In this document: one piece after another, positions 25,464-33,534 of the stretch
How the letters are laid out: each line of letters starts with the position of its first letter
Numbering within the stretch: the stretch's first letter is position 1
Origin: Thermoleophilaceae bacterium
GTDB taxonomy: Bacteria; Actinomycetota; Thermoleophilia; Solirubrobacterales; Thermoleophilaceae
Direction of reading: 5' to 3'
Assembly: GCA_030448005.1 (NCBI GenBank)
Contig: JAUJNT010000001.1
Location: 890,423 to 954,422, forward strand
Length of the DNA: 64,000 nt
Notes under the pieces: generated by a model
Seen by the model: only the letters and a program-made list of their open reading frames with translations
Databases searched by the model: none
Told to the model about the DNA's origin: nothing
Translations under genes and position numbers: made by a program

Positions 25464-26864
25464 CTACGGGTTCAGGTCCGCGCCGGTGATCACGACCACC
25501 GATGCGTCGCCCGCGCGGGTCTGGCTGTCCGGGTCGATGGGCTCGCGCTGATCGATCTTGAGACGCCGTCCGACTTCCTTTGCCTCCTCCTCCGCGCCGG
25601 GGGCGAAGAGCACGACCGACTCGGCGCGCTCCTGATCGGTGTTGTTGGTCACATTGCCCAGCTGGAAGCCCTGGCCCTCCAGCCTGTCCCCGAGCTGAGC
25701 GGCCAGTCCGCCCACCGTGGTCCCGTTGAGCACGGATACAGTGACCTTCCGCGGGTTGATGGCGGCCTTCCCGGCGGCGTTTCTCCGGCCGCCCGCCTCA
25801 GCCTGAGGGGCCGGGGCTGACTGCCCGTCCGGCTCGCCCCCGCCCTCTTCGCCTCCGGTCAGCTTGAGCACGCCAAAGGCGACCGCGGCCACTACGAGCA
25901 CCGTCGCGACCACGGCGAGTGCCGCCTTCGCGGGCGAGAAGGTGCGACTCTCCCAGGATCCGGCGCCGGGACGGCTGCGCTCGTAGGGTGGCAGGATCGG
26001 GCCCTGCGCCGAGGCGGAGCCCGGCCGGGGAGGGGCAGAACGGGGCGGCAGCGGCCGGCGGGTGCCCGAGGGCGGAGGCGGAGGCGGCGCGGGGGCCGTG
26101 ACCGCGGGCTCGTCAGCCCGGTCCTCGGCGGCGTGCTCGTGTTCCACCGACTCGTCGTCAGGATCGAGCACGGCGGCCTCCTCTCCCGGTTCGGCGTCCT
26201 CTCCCGGTTCGGCGTCCTCTCCCGGTTCGGCGTCCTCCTCGTGGGCGTCGAGCTCGTGGCTCTCGAACTCCTCGTCCTCCACCTCCTCCCCCTCGAACCG
26301 CTCGTCCTCGAGCAGCTCGTCGTCGTCTATCTCGCCGCCCGCGCTAGACTCGCGCTCGCGCCGCTGGGCCGCTTCCCTCTCCCGGGCGATCTGCGCCCCC
26401 CGCGCGAAGTGACCGCCGAGGCCGGGTGGCGACTGGCGCGGAGCCAGGGTCTGGGAGGGGGGCCGTGGCGGTCGGTGCGCCACGGTGTTCTGGGACACCC
26501 CAGGGCGCTGATCGCTGTCCGGTGCCGTCTCAGCGGCGCGTGCTGCGGCAGGTGTGGCGGCGTAGGGGGCCACAGCCGGGCCCGCGCCCGCCGCGGCGGG
26601 CCGGACCCCTCCGGGGTCCGCGCCCGGCGGCACGGGCACGCGTGGCGGCGATCCCGGCGGTCCCTGCTGCGCCTGCGGCTTGACGGGCTGGGTCACCACC
26701 CGGTTCTGTATGGGAGACACGGGCCTGCGTTCAGGAGCCCGCCCCGCCCACTCGCGCAGGCGCTTGACGTCACGCGCCTGCGAGAAGTAGAGGGCCGAGA
26801 GCACCGCGAGGCCCACGACGGCCGCAAGCCCGGCATAGGACCCGATCTGCTCGATGATCTCCAT
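25464..26864 (-). CDS. LytR_C-domain protein with long disordered linker
   Basis: 466 residues. N-terminal membrane helix 'YAGLAAVVGLAVLSALYFSQ', then a very long Pro/Ala/Glu-rich region, a second hydrophobic segment 'KAALAVVATVLVVAAVAFGV' near residue 320, and a C-terminal LytR_C domain ('KVTVSVLNGTTVGGLAAQL', 'TDQERAESVVLFAPGAEEEA', 'DASVVVITGADLNP'). LytR_C domains occur at the end of LCP wall-polymer ligases and as separate exported proteins. The acidic linker includes three 18-base repeats (26181-26234). The LCP catalytic domain is absent. The gene is next to the CapD-like gene on the same strand and is likely linked to wall-glycan attachment. Confidence 0.82.
   Translation of the reverse strand: MEIIEQIGSYAGLAAVVGLAVLSALYFSQARDVKRLREWAGRAPERRPVSPIQNRVVTQPVKPQAQQGPPGSPPRVPVPPGADPGGVRPAAAGAGPAVAPYAATPAAARAAETAPDSDQRPGVSQNTVAHRPPRPPSQTLAPRQSPPGLGGHFARGAQIAREREAAQRRERESSAGGEIDDDELLEDERFEGEEVEDEEFESHELDAHEEDAEPGEDAEPGEDAEPGEEAAVLDPDDESVEHEHAAEDRADEPAVTAPAPPPPPPSGTRRPLPPRSAPPRPGSASAQGPILPPYERSRPGAGSWESRTFSPAKAALAVVATVLVVAAVAFGVLKLTGGEEGGGEPDGQSAPAPQAEAGGRRNAAGKAAINPRKVTVSVLNGTTVGGLAAQLGDRLEGQGFQLGNVTNNTDQERAESVVLFAPGAEEEAKEVGRRLKIDQREPIDPDSQTRAGDASVVVITGADLNP
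26181..26234. repeat. Three exact 18-base tandem repeats
   Basis: The unit ctctcccggttcggcgtc occurs three times in a row (26181-26198, 26199-26216, 26217-26234). On the minus strand it encodes the acidic hexapeptide EDAEPG three times inside the linker of the LytR_C protein. The copies are identical, pointing to recent slippage expansion; repeat number may vary between strains. Confidence 0.9.
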
Positions 26865-26910
26865 GGGAAGCGGCTGTGAACCTTAATGAGCGCGGGGGCT
26901 GGAGCGAAGG

Positions 26911-28803
26911 CTAGAGCTTCGGGGCCGAGGTGGCCGGCTCGGAGGCCTGAAGGGCACGCTCCGCCGAGAGTTCCGTGACGGCACCTGCAAGCGCGGCGGC
27001 ATCTCCGTTGTACACGAGCTCCTGGACCCGAGCGAACGCCGTCTCGAGCCACTCCGGGTCGGGGCGTGGCCGGACGGCCACCTTGATCTTCTCGGCGGGG
27101 GTCGGCTGGGGCTGCTCGCCGGGCTCGAACAGCTCCTCGTGGATCTTCTCGCCGGGGCGGCGGCCGATGATCTCGACCGCTATGTCCACGTCGGGCTCCT
27201 TCCCGGAGAGCCGGATCATCTTGCGCGCCAGGTCCACGATCTTCACCGGCTCGCCCATGTCGAGCACGTATACCTCGCCGCCCGTGGTGAGGTCGCCCGA
27301 GCGGATGATGAGCTGCACGGCCTCGGGGATCGTCATGAAGTAGCGCGTCATGCGCTCGTCGGTCACGGTGACCGGACCCCCCGCGGCGATCTGGCGCCTG
27401 AAGATCGGCACCACCGAGCCGGAGGAGCCGAGGACGTTGCCGAAGCGCACCGCGGCGAAGCGGGTGTGCCGGAACCTGTTCTGCGCCTCCTCGATCGCCC
27501 ATTCGGCGAGCGCCTTGGAAGCGCCCATCACCGTCGTGGGGGTCACCGCCTTGTCGGTGGACACGAGCACGAACCGCTCCGTGCCCACCTTGCCCGCGGC
27601 GGCGGCCATGATGCGGGTGGCCAGCGTGTTGTTGCGCACGGCCTCGACGGGGTTCTCCTCCATCAGCGGCACGTGCTTGTAGGCGGCGGCGTGGAAGACG
27701 ACCGACGGCTTCTCCTCCTGAAATAGCTCGCGCATCCGGTCGGCGTCCTTGCAATCGGCGAGCACGGCGGTGAGGGAGCCGAAGTGGCGCTCCTCCTCGA
27801 GCTGGCGACGGATCTCGAACAGGTTGTGCTCACCGCGATCCACCAGCACGAGCCGGCGGGGCTTCACGCGGGCGATCTGGCGGCAGAGCTCCGACCCGAT
27901 CGACCCGCCCGCACCCGTCACGAGGACCACCCGGCCGCTGAGGTAGGCCCCCACCCGGTCGATCTCGGAGCGCACCGGCTCCCGCCCGAGCACGTCCTCC
28001 ACCTGCACCTCGCGCACCTGCCGCAGGAGGTTGGGGCCGCGCGAGAGCAGCTCGAAGGTGGTCGGGAGGGTGCGAACCGGGATGTCGCGCTCGCGGCACG
28101 CGGTCACAACCTTCTGGCGCAGGATGCCGGGGGCCGACGGAATGGCGATCACCACCTCGTCGGGCTTCGTGTCGTCGAGCACCCGCGCGAGGTCGTCGGT
28201 AGTGCCGTGCACGCGGTGGCCGGAGACCAACATGCCCTTCTTGCGTGGATCGTCGTCGATGAACCCGAGCACGGCGCTCGAGAGCTCCGGGTTGCGCCGC
28301 AGCTCGAGCGCCACCTGCTGGCCGCCGAGGCCGGCCCCCACGATCAGCACCTCGCGGTCCGCGCGCTGCACGAGCGCGCCGCGCAACGGGCGCTCCACCA
28401 CCGCGCGCACCAGGAAGCGCGCTCCGGCGACGAGTGCCAGCGTGAGCAGGAAGTCGAGCGCGATCACGCCTCGCGGCGGATCCGCCGCGGTGGGAGAGAG
28501 CAGGAAGAGGGCGCCGATCAGCATGAAGCTCGCCACGACGACCGCCTTCACGATCGACCCGAAGTCCGCCTGGTCGACGAAGCGCCAGAGCTTGGAGTAC
28601 AGGCCGAAGAGGGCGAACAGGCAGAGCTTCATCACCACCACGAAGCCGACCGTCTGGATCAGCAGGTCCTCGTAGCGGCCGGGGATCCCCGCGTCGAAGC
28701 GCAGCACGAACGCCAGGTAGTAGGCGAGCGCGATCAGGGCCGCGTCGACCCCCACCTGGACCAGGCGTCGCACCCATACCGACGATGTGATTCGGGTTCT
28801 CAT
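26911..28803 (-). CDS. CapD/WbpM/FlaA1-family membrane nucleotide-sugar dehydratase
   Basis: 630 residues. Four N-terminal membrane helices (about residues 15-130) are followed by a CoA-binding-like Rossmann domain ('VLIVGAGLGGQQVALELRRN') and an extended SDR domain with 'VLVTGAGGSIGSELCRQ'. The catalytic segment is 'VSTDKAVTPTTVMGASK', with Met in place of Tyr in the YxxxK motif, as is normal for this inverting 4,6-dehydratase family. These enzymes convert UDP-GlcNAc to 4-keto-6-deoxy sugars. It is the probable source of the sugar later aminated by the DegT protein. It overlaps the DUF354 gene by four bases (ATGA), so it is in one operon with 28800-30856. Confidence 0.93.
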   Translation of the reverse strand: MRTRITSSVWVRRLVQVGVDAALIALAYYLAFVLRFDAGIPGRYEDLLIQTVGFVVVMKLCLFALFGLYSKLWRFVDQADFGSIVKAVVVASFMLIGALFLLSPTAADPPRGVIALDFLLTLALVAGARFLVRAVVERPLRGALVQRADREVLIVGAGLGGQQVALELRRNPELSSAVLGFIDDDPRKKGMLVSGHRVHGTTDDLARVLDDTKPDEVVIAIPSAPGILRQKVVTACRERDIPVRTLPTTFELLSRGPNLLRQVREVQVEDVLGREPVRSEIDRVGAYLSGRVVLVTGAGGSIGSELCRQIARVKPRRLVLVDRGEHNLFEIRRQLEEERHFGSLTAVLADCKDADRMRELFQEEKPSVVFHAAAYKHVPLMEENPVEAVRNNTLATRIMAAAAGKVGTERFVLVSTDKAVTPTTVMGASKALAEWAIEEAQNRFRHTRFAAVRFGNVLGSSGSVVPIFRRQIAAGGPVTVTDERMTRYFMTIPEAVQLIIRSGDLTTGGEVYVLDMGEPVKIVDLARKMIRLSGKEPDVDIAVEIIGRRPGEKIHEELFEPGEQPQPTPAEKIKVAVRPRPDPEWLETAFARVQELVYNGDAAALAGAVTELSAERALQASEPATSAPKL

Positions 28804-29795
28804 GTCTCTCGCGCGGAGAGCAGCAGCTTCACCAGCTCGCGGGGGTCGCGCGCCGTCCGCTGCGCTGCACCACTCTTGCGCTTCTCGACCTGCACCTGCT
28901 CCGGGCGCTCGAGCCTTCTCAGGCGCCCTTCCCGCAGCAGCACCTCGTCGACTGCGCCGAGCCGACCCTCGAAGGTGGTGAACACGGGCGTGCCCAGGGC
29001 CACCGCCTCACGGTTCATGGTACCGCCGGCGGAGACGACGAGGTCGGCGAACGCGATCAGGCTCTGCGCATCCACGACGCGCTCGGGCACGATCAGGCCG
29101 CCACTCTCCGCCAATTCCTTCCGCTGCGCGGGCGTCCGCGGCAGCACCACCGCCTGCCTGCCGCGCAGCCGCTCGAGCACCTCGAGGAAGAGCGAGTTCT
29201 CGAAACGGTGGTAGAGCGAGACCTCCGGCGGCGTGCGCACGATCACGATCGGCAGAGAGTCGTCGAGCCCCAGCTCGTCGAGCACCGCCCGGTCCGGGCG
29301 GAAGTCAGCGAGGTAGTACTCCTCCTTCAGGCCTGCGTAGCGGCGCAGCTTGCCGCGCGCTCCGTAGCGGTCGAGCCGCGCGGGCGGTATCGCCTCGGGC
29401 ACCACCACAGCTCGCGCGAGCCGGCAGTTCACGTGATGCTGGATGGTTGCCCACTCGTAGTCGAACGCCGTGGCGCTCGGGATCCGCAGCAGCGCCGCGG
29501 CAACCATCACGTCGTTCGAGGCGTGGCCCATCGCAACGTGAAAGCCACGGCCCCGCGCCCACCGCGTGAGGGCGCCGCTGCGCGAGATGAGCCCGACCCC
29601 CTTGCTCGCCCGCCGGCCGCCGCGGTGACGCCCGATCCGGGTGTGCTCGACTCCGAGGCGCTTGCACAGCTCGACCGTCTGCGCGAAGTCGCGCGCTGTG
29701 ACCTCCACCTCGTGGCCGTCCTCTCGCATCGCCTCGATCAGCGGCCGCATCACGAGTACGTGCGGCGAGTTGGTCAGGTCAACCCAGACGCGCAT
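28800..29795 (-). CDS. DUF354 glycosyltransferase-fold protein
   Basis: 331 residues starting MRVWVDLTNSPHVLVMRPLI, the typical DUF354 opening, which fixes the ATG at 29795 and makes the 22-base overlap with the upstream aminotransferase real. DUF354 is a GT-B/UDP-GlcNAc 2-epimerase-like fold: 'VELCKRLGVEHTRIGRHRGG', 'HASNDVMVAAALLRIPSATA', 'VVSAGGTMNREAVALGTPVF'. The latter is the conserved nucleotide-binding region. The family sits in polysaccharide clusters; its reaction is unproven. Here it lies between CapD-like and DegT genes. Confidence 0.85.
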   Translation of the reverse strand: MRVWVDLTNSPHVLVMRPLIEAMREDGHEVEVTARDFAQTVELCKRLGVEHTRIGRHRGGRRASKGVGLISRSGALTRWARGRGFHVAMGHASNDVMVAAALLRIPSATAFDYEWATIQHHVNCRLARAVVVPEAIPPARLDRYGARGKLRRYAGLKEEYYLADFRPDRAVLDELGLDDSLPIVIVRTPPEVSLYHRFENSLFLEVLERLRGRQAVVLPRTPAQRKELAESGGLIVPERVVDAQSLIAFADLVVSAGGTMNREAVALGTPVFTTFEGRLGAVDEVLLREGRLRRLERPEQVQVEKRKSGAAQRTARDPRELVKLLLSARET

Positions 29796-30856
29796 GCCTG
29801 GACCACCTCTTCGACGGCCTCCCCCGACAGCCCTGTCCCCATGGGGAGCGCGAGGTGCGTCCGGGCGGCCTCGTCGGTGCCCGGGAGCTCCAGTCCCTGT
29901 GGCGCGAAGTGGGCGGTGGCCGGCTGGCGGTGAGCCGGGACGCGGTAGTAGCCGCGCGCGCCGATCCCACGCGCCTCGAGCGCCGCCCGCAGCTCCTCCG
30001 CCCGCTCGTGACGGACCACGTAGAGGTGGTGCACCGGCTCAATGCCGTCCACCGGCCGGGGCAGCGCCACGTGATCGCCCAGGCCGGCGCGGGCGTAGGC
30101 GGTGGCCGCCCGCCTGCGCGCCTGGTTCCAGCCGTCGAGCTCCGGCAGCAGCAGGCGCAGCGCCGCCGCCTGCAGCTCGTCGAGCCGACTGTTGTAGCCC
30201 ACCTCGACGAAGGTCTTCTTGTCGTCGGAGCCGTGGAAGCGCAGCCGTCTGGCTCGCTGGGCCACGTCGTCGTCGTCGGTGACGATCGCTCCGCCGTCGC
30301 CGAGGCAGGGGAGGTTCTTGGAGGGAAAGAAGGAGAAGGTGCCGGCCTGAGCGAGCGAGCCCGCGCGCCTCCCGTCGAGCCTGGCTCCCGCCGCCTGGGC
30401 GGCGTCCTCGAGCAGGGGGACCCCGAGCTCCATCAGCTCCGGGACCGGGGCCACGTCTCCGAAGAGGTGCACCGGCAGGATCGCCTTCGTGCGCGGCGTG
30501 AGCGCGGCGCGCACCGTGTCGGCGGTCACGCAGAAGGTCTCGGGATCGACGTCGCAGAAGACCGGGGTGGCTCCCGCGTTCACCGTGGCCTCGACCGTCG
30601 CGTAGAAGGTAAAGGACGGGCAGACCACCTCGTCCCCCGGGCGCACGCCCAGGGCGCGCAGGGCGATCGTGATCGCGTCCGTGCCGTTGCCCACCCCCAC
30701 GCAGTGGCGCACGCCGAGGTAGTTCGCGAACTCGCGCTCGAAAGCCTCGACCTCCGGCCCCAGGATGTAGCGCCCTCCGCGCACCACCTCGCCGAGCTTC
30801 TCGGTCAGCCGCGCCGCATGGGAATCCAGGCTGGTGGCGAACAGGGGGACGGCCAC
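29774..30856 (-). CDS. DegT/DnrJ/EryC1-type sugar aminotransferase
   Basis: 360 residues, GTG start at 30856. It is a fold-type I PLP enzyme of the nucleotide-sugar aminotransferase class: 'GVGNGTDAITIALRALGVRP', 'EDAAQAAGARLDG', and the PLP lysine in 'FSFFPSKNLPCLGDGGAIV'. 'GYNSRLDELQAAAL' is the signature helix after the lysine. It would aminate a keto sugar such as the product of the CapD-like dehydratase in the same operon. First gene of a three-gene minus-strand operon, divergent from DedA by 26 bases. Confidence 0.92.
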   Translation of the reverse strand: MAVPLFATSLDSHAARLTEKLGEVVRGGRYILGPEVEAFEREFANYLGVRHCVGVGNGTDAITIALRALGVRPGDEVVCPSFTFYATVEATVNAGATPVFCDVDPETFCVTADTVRAALTPRTKAILPVHLFGDVAPVPELMELGVPLLEDAAQAAGARLDGRRAGSLAQAGTFSFFPSKNLPCLGDGGAIVTDDDDVAQRARRLRFHGSDDKKTFVEVGYNSRLDELQAAALRLLLPELDGWNQARRRAATAYARAGLGDHVALPRPVDGIEPVHHLYVVRHERAEELRAALEARGIGARGYYRVPAHRQPATAHFAPQGLELPGTDEAARTHLALPMGTGLSGEAVEEVVQACASGLT

Positions 30857-30882
30857 GAAGGCCGCTACCCTACTGCGCTGGC

Positions 30883-31533
30883 ATGCCCTTCCTCGCCTCG
30901 ATCACCGACCCGATCGTCGAGGTGGCCACCGACGTCGTCGCGGAGCTCGGACTGCTCGGCGTCTTCGTGCTGATGGTGCTCGAGTCCGCCTGCATCCCCG
31001 TGCCGAGCGAGGCCACCATGCTCTTCGCCGGCTTCAACGTGTCCGACGGCGAGTACTCGCTGTTCGCGGCGGTGGCGGTTGGCTCGGTGGCCAACCTCGT
31101 CGGCTCGTGGATCGCCTATGCGGTGGGCTGGTACGGCCGTACCGACGTCCTGGAGAAGCACGGCAGGAAGCTGCACATCAAGAAGAGCCACCTGGAATGG
31201 GCCGACCGCTGGTTCGAGCGCCACGGCGACGCCACCGTCTTCTTCACGCGGATGCTGCCGATCATCCGCACCTTCATCTCGCTGCCCGCCGGGGTTGCGC
31301 GGATGCCGTTCTGGCGCTTCAGCCTGCTCACGCTCGCGGGCTGCGTGCCCTGGGTCCTGATGCTCACCTTCATCGGCAAGCAGGCGGGTGACAACTGGGA
31401 GAGGTGGAAGGACTCCCTGCACTACGTGGACTACGCGGTCGCCGCGATCATCGTGGTGGGAATCGGCTACCTCATATACCGCCGCCGGGGCAAGGACGGC
31501 CCGCCCACCGAGACCGCGCCGGAGACCGCCTGA
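30883..31533 (+). CDS. DedA-family membrane protein
   Basis: 216 residues, ATG at 30883. Signature DedA elements: 'LGVFVLMVLESACIPVPSEA', 'GSVANLVGSWIAYAVG', 'FERHGDATVFFTRMLPIIRT' and 'LPAGVARMPFWRF' with the conserved arginines and Gly-x-x-x-Met-x-x-x-x-Phe. About five membrane segments with two re-entrant loops. DedA proteins act in lipid carrier flipping (undecaprenyl phosphate, PE) and proton-dependent envelope homeostasis, fitting the neighbouring glycan genes. Tail is charged and disordered. Confidence 0.9.
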   Translation: MPFLASITDPIVEVATDVVAELGLLGVFVLMVLESACIPVPSEATMLFAGFNVSDGEYSLFAAVAVGSVANLVGSWIAYAVGWYGRTDVLEKHGRKLHIKKSHLEWADRWFERHGDATVFFTRMLPIIRTFISLPAGVARMPFWRFSLLTLAGCVPWVLMLTFIGKQAGDNWERWKDSLHYVDYAVAAIIVVGIGYLIYRRRGKDGPPTETAPETA

Positions 31534-31583
31534 CCTGAGGCGCCCTGGCGGGCGGGGTCCCTGCCGGAGCCCGTGCTGTTTGA

Positions 31584-32657
31584 ATGGTGGCGATGGGCGA
31601 CTCCGCCTACGCACGCGCCGGTGTGGACACGGGTCTTGCCGAGCGCGGCGTGGCGGCGCTCGTGGACGTGCTGCGCACGATCGACCCGGGGCGAGAGCAG
31701 CGCACGCTGCTCGGAGCCGGGCACTACGCCGCCGTCATGCGCCTTGCCGGCAACACGGGCCTCGCGCTGTCGGCCGACGGGGTCGGCACGAAGCTGATCG
31801 TGGCCGAGGAGCTCGGCCGGTTCGACACCGTCGGGATCGACTGCGTCGCCATGAACGTCAACGACATCGTCTGCGTGGGCGCGGACCCGATCGCGGTGCT
31901 CGACTACATAGCCGTCGAGGAGGCTCGCGAGGAGGTGCTCGCAGCCATCGGCGTCGGCCTGAAGTCAGGTGCGGAGGCCGCGGGCGTCGAGATCCCGGGC
32001 GGCGAGCTCGCGGTGGTGCCCGAGCTGATCCGCGGGCACCCGTCGCCGAGCGGCCTCGACCTCGTGGGGATGAGCGTGGGCCTGCTCGACCTGGATCGCA
32101 TCGTGACCGGCGCGGCGATCGGGCCGGGCGACGCCGTGATCGGCCTGCCCTCGAGCGGTGCCCACTCGAACGGCTTCACCCTCGCGCGGCGTGCGTTGCC
32201 CGACCTGCGGGAGACGCCCGCCGAGCTCGGCGGGGCATCGGTGGGCGAGACCCTGCTCGAGCCCACCGCGATATACGTGCGGGCGGTGCGGGAGCTGCTG
32301 GCATCGGACGTCGAGGTCCGTGGACTCGCCCACATCACAGGCGACGGCCTTCTCAACCTGCTTCGGCTGCACCCCGAGGTTGGCTACCGGATCGACTCGC
32401 CGCTGCCGGTGCCGCCGATCTTCGACCTGATCGCCGCCAGGGCAGAGGCCGGCGCGGCGGAGATGCACGAGGTGTTCAACATGGGCTGCGGGTTCTGCTG
32501 CGTGGTGCCGGCCCGGCAGGCCGACGCGGGAGTGGAGATCCTCTCCCGGCACCACCTCGGCGCGGCGGTGATCGGCCATGTCATCGAGCGCCCCGGGGTG
32601 GTCGAGCTACCGCGCGCGGGGCTCATGGGCGGCGAGGGAGGGTTCGCCACGGCCTGA
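31584..32657 (+). CDS. purM: Phosphoribosylformylglycinamidine cyclo-ligase
   Basis: 357 residues from ATG 31584; ATG 31593 (MGDSAYARAGVD) is equally likely, with GGTGG just before it. Motifs are those of AIR synthetase: 'YARAGVDTG', 'GADGVGTKLIVAEEL'-like 'SADGVGTKLIVAEELGRF', 'IDCVAMNVNDIVCVGADPI', 'IPSSGAHSNGF'-like 'LPSSGAHSNGFTLARRA', 'HITGDGLLNLLRL' and 'MGCGFCCVVP'. It makes aminoimidazole ribonucleotide from FGAM with ATP in purine synthesis. 'MGCGF' differs slightly from the usual 'MGIGM' near the C-terminus. It stands alone here without other pur genes. Confidence 0.93.
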   Translation: MVAMGDSAYARAGVDTGLAERGVAALVDVLRTIDPGREQRTLLGAGHYAAVMRLAGNTGLALSADGVGTKLIVAEELGRFDTVGIDCVAMNVNDIVCVGADPIAVLDYIAVEEAREEVLAAIGVGLKSGAEAAGVEIPGGELAVVPELIRGHPSPSGLDLVGMSVGLLDLDRIVTGAAIGPGDAVIGLPSSGAHSNGFTLARRALPDLRETPAELGGASVGETLLEPTAIYVRAVRELLASDVEVRGLAHITGDGLLNLLRLHPEVGYRIDSPLPVPPIFDLIAARAEAGAAEMHEVFNMGCGFCCVVPARQADAGVEILSRHHLGAAVIGHVIERPGVVELPRAGLMGGEGGFATA

Positions 32658-32679
32658 GCGGTGCCGCACGGGCGCCGGC

Positions 32680-33510
32680 CTACGCAGGCTCCCACAGCCT
32701 GCCGCACCCCACGGGCACGGGACGCACGCGCCAGTCAAGCGCGAGCCGGGCAAGCTCTGCCTCTGCCCGCAGAGCGGGCAGGTCGCAGACCGCGGCCACC
32801 TCGGGCACGGCCATCCGGCCGAATCCGTCGAGGGCGTCCATAACGTCGGGCCTGGGCCGGTCCGAAGCCTGGGCGCCCGCGGCGAGCGCCGCCTCACGCA
32901 GGGCGGAGTGGGGGCGAAAGCCACAGGTCCAGTGCACGCCCTCCCCCTCGAAGCGAAAGGTGGGAAACGGCACCCGCTCCTCGCCCACCGAGGCCGAGCA
33001 GCGCACCTTGTCGGCCTCCCGCACCACCTCGGGAACGTCTCGGGACTCCTCCAGGTCGGCCCCGAAGCCCTCGACGATGGCGTGCGAGCCGAGGTCGATG
33101 CGAAACCGCTCGACGTCCAGTCCCGCGCCACGGGCCTCCTCCACGAGCGCCTCGCTCGTGTCGAGCTTGCGGCGCAGGGCCACGATCCCCTCGCGCAGGG
33201 CGCGGAGATAGCGCGCCGCGAGATCCGGGCCCTGCTCCTGCGCGGCCTTGACGGCCATGCAGGCGGGATAGCTCGACCGGATCGGTCCCTCGTACCAGGC
33301 GAGCGGGTCGGTGGGCATGCCGCTCTCAGCCGCCGCGTCGAGCCAGTGGCGCACGAGCCCCTCGGGCCCGAACTCGCGGGCCAGCCCGCCCATCACGAAG
33401 GTCCATTGCAGCTCGTCGCCGAACTCCACCATCAGCGCGCGCACCGCGGGCTCGAGCGCCCACGACCAGACGCAGGCCGGGTCCGTGATGCAGCGTACGC
33501 GTACAGCCAT
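32680..33510 (-). CDS. DsbA/FrnE-fold thioredoxin-like protein lacking CxxC
   Basis: 276 residues from ATG 33510 (MAVRVRC). It has the DsbA-like layout with 'ITDPACVWSWALEP', where the family usually reads DPxCPWCW. Here the second cysteine is serine and the proline valine (C-V-W-S), so disulfide exchange should be lost or monothiol. An inserted helical domain includes 'AWYEGPIRSSYPACMAVKAA', and 'VPFPTFRFEG' gives the cis-proline loop. It likely acts in the cytosol (no signal peptide), possibly as a thiol or polyketide isomerase-like enzyme. Divergent from the kinase gene by only 24 bases, so the promoters overlap. Confidence 0.78.
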   Translation of the reverse strand: MAVRVRCITDPACVWSWALEPAVRALMVEFGDELQWTFVMGGLAREFGPEGLVRHWLDAAAESGMPTDPLAWYEGPIRSSYPACMAVKAAQEQGPDLAARYLRALREGIVALRRKLDTSEALVEEARGAGLDVERFRIDLGSHAIVEGFGADLEESRDVPEVVREADKVRCSASVGEERVPFPTFRFEGEGVHWTCGFRPHSALREAALAAGAQASDRPRPDVMDALDGFGRMAVPEVAAVCDLPALRAEAELARLALDWRVRPVPVGCGRLWEPA

Positions 33511-33534
33511 GGAACAGCGCACAATACGCAGCCA

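Noticed and set aside
27784-29214. A 476-codon plus-strand frame against the CapD-like gene
   Set aside because: Rich in His/Arg/Glu with no fold; the minus-strand gene has clear motifs over its entire length.
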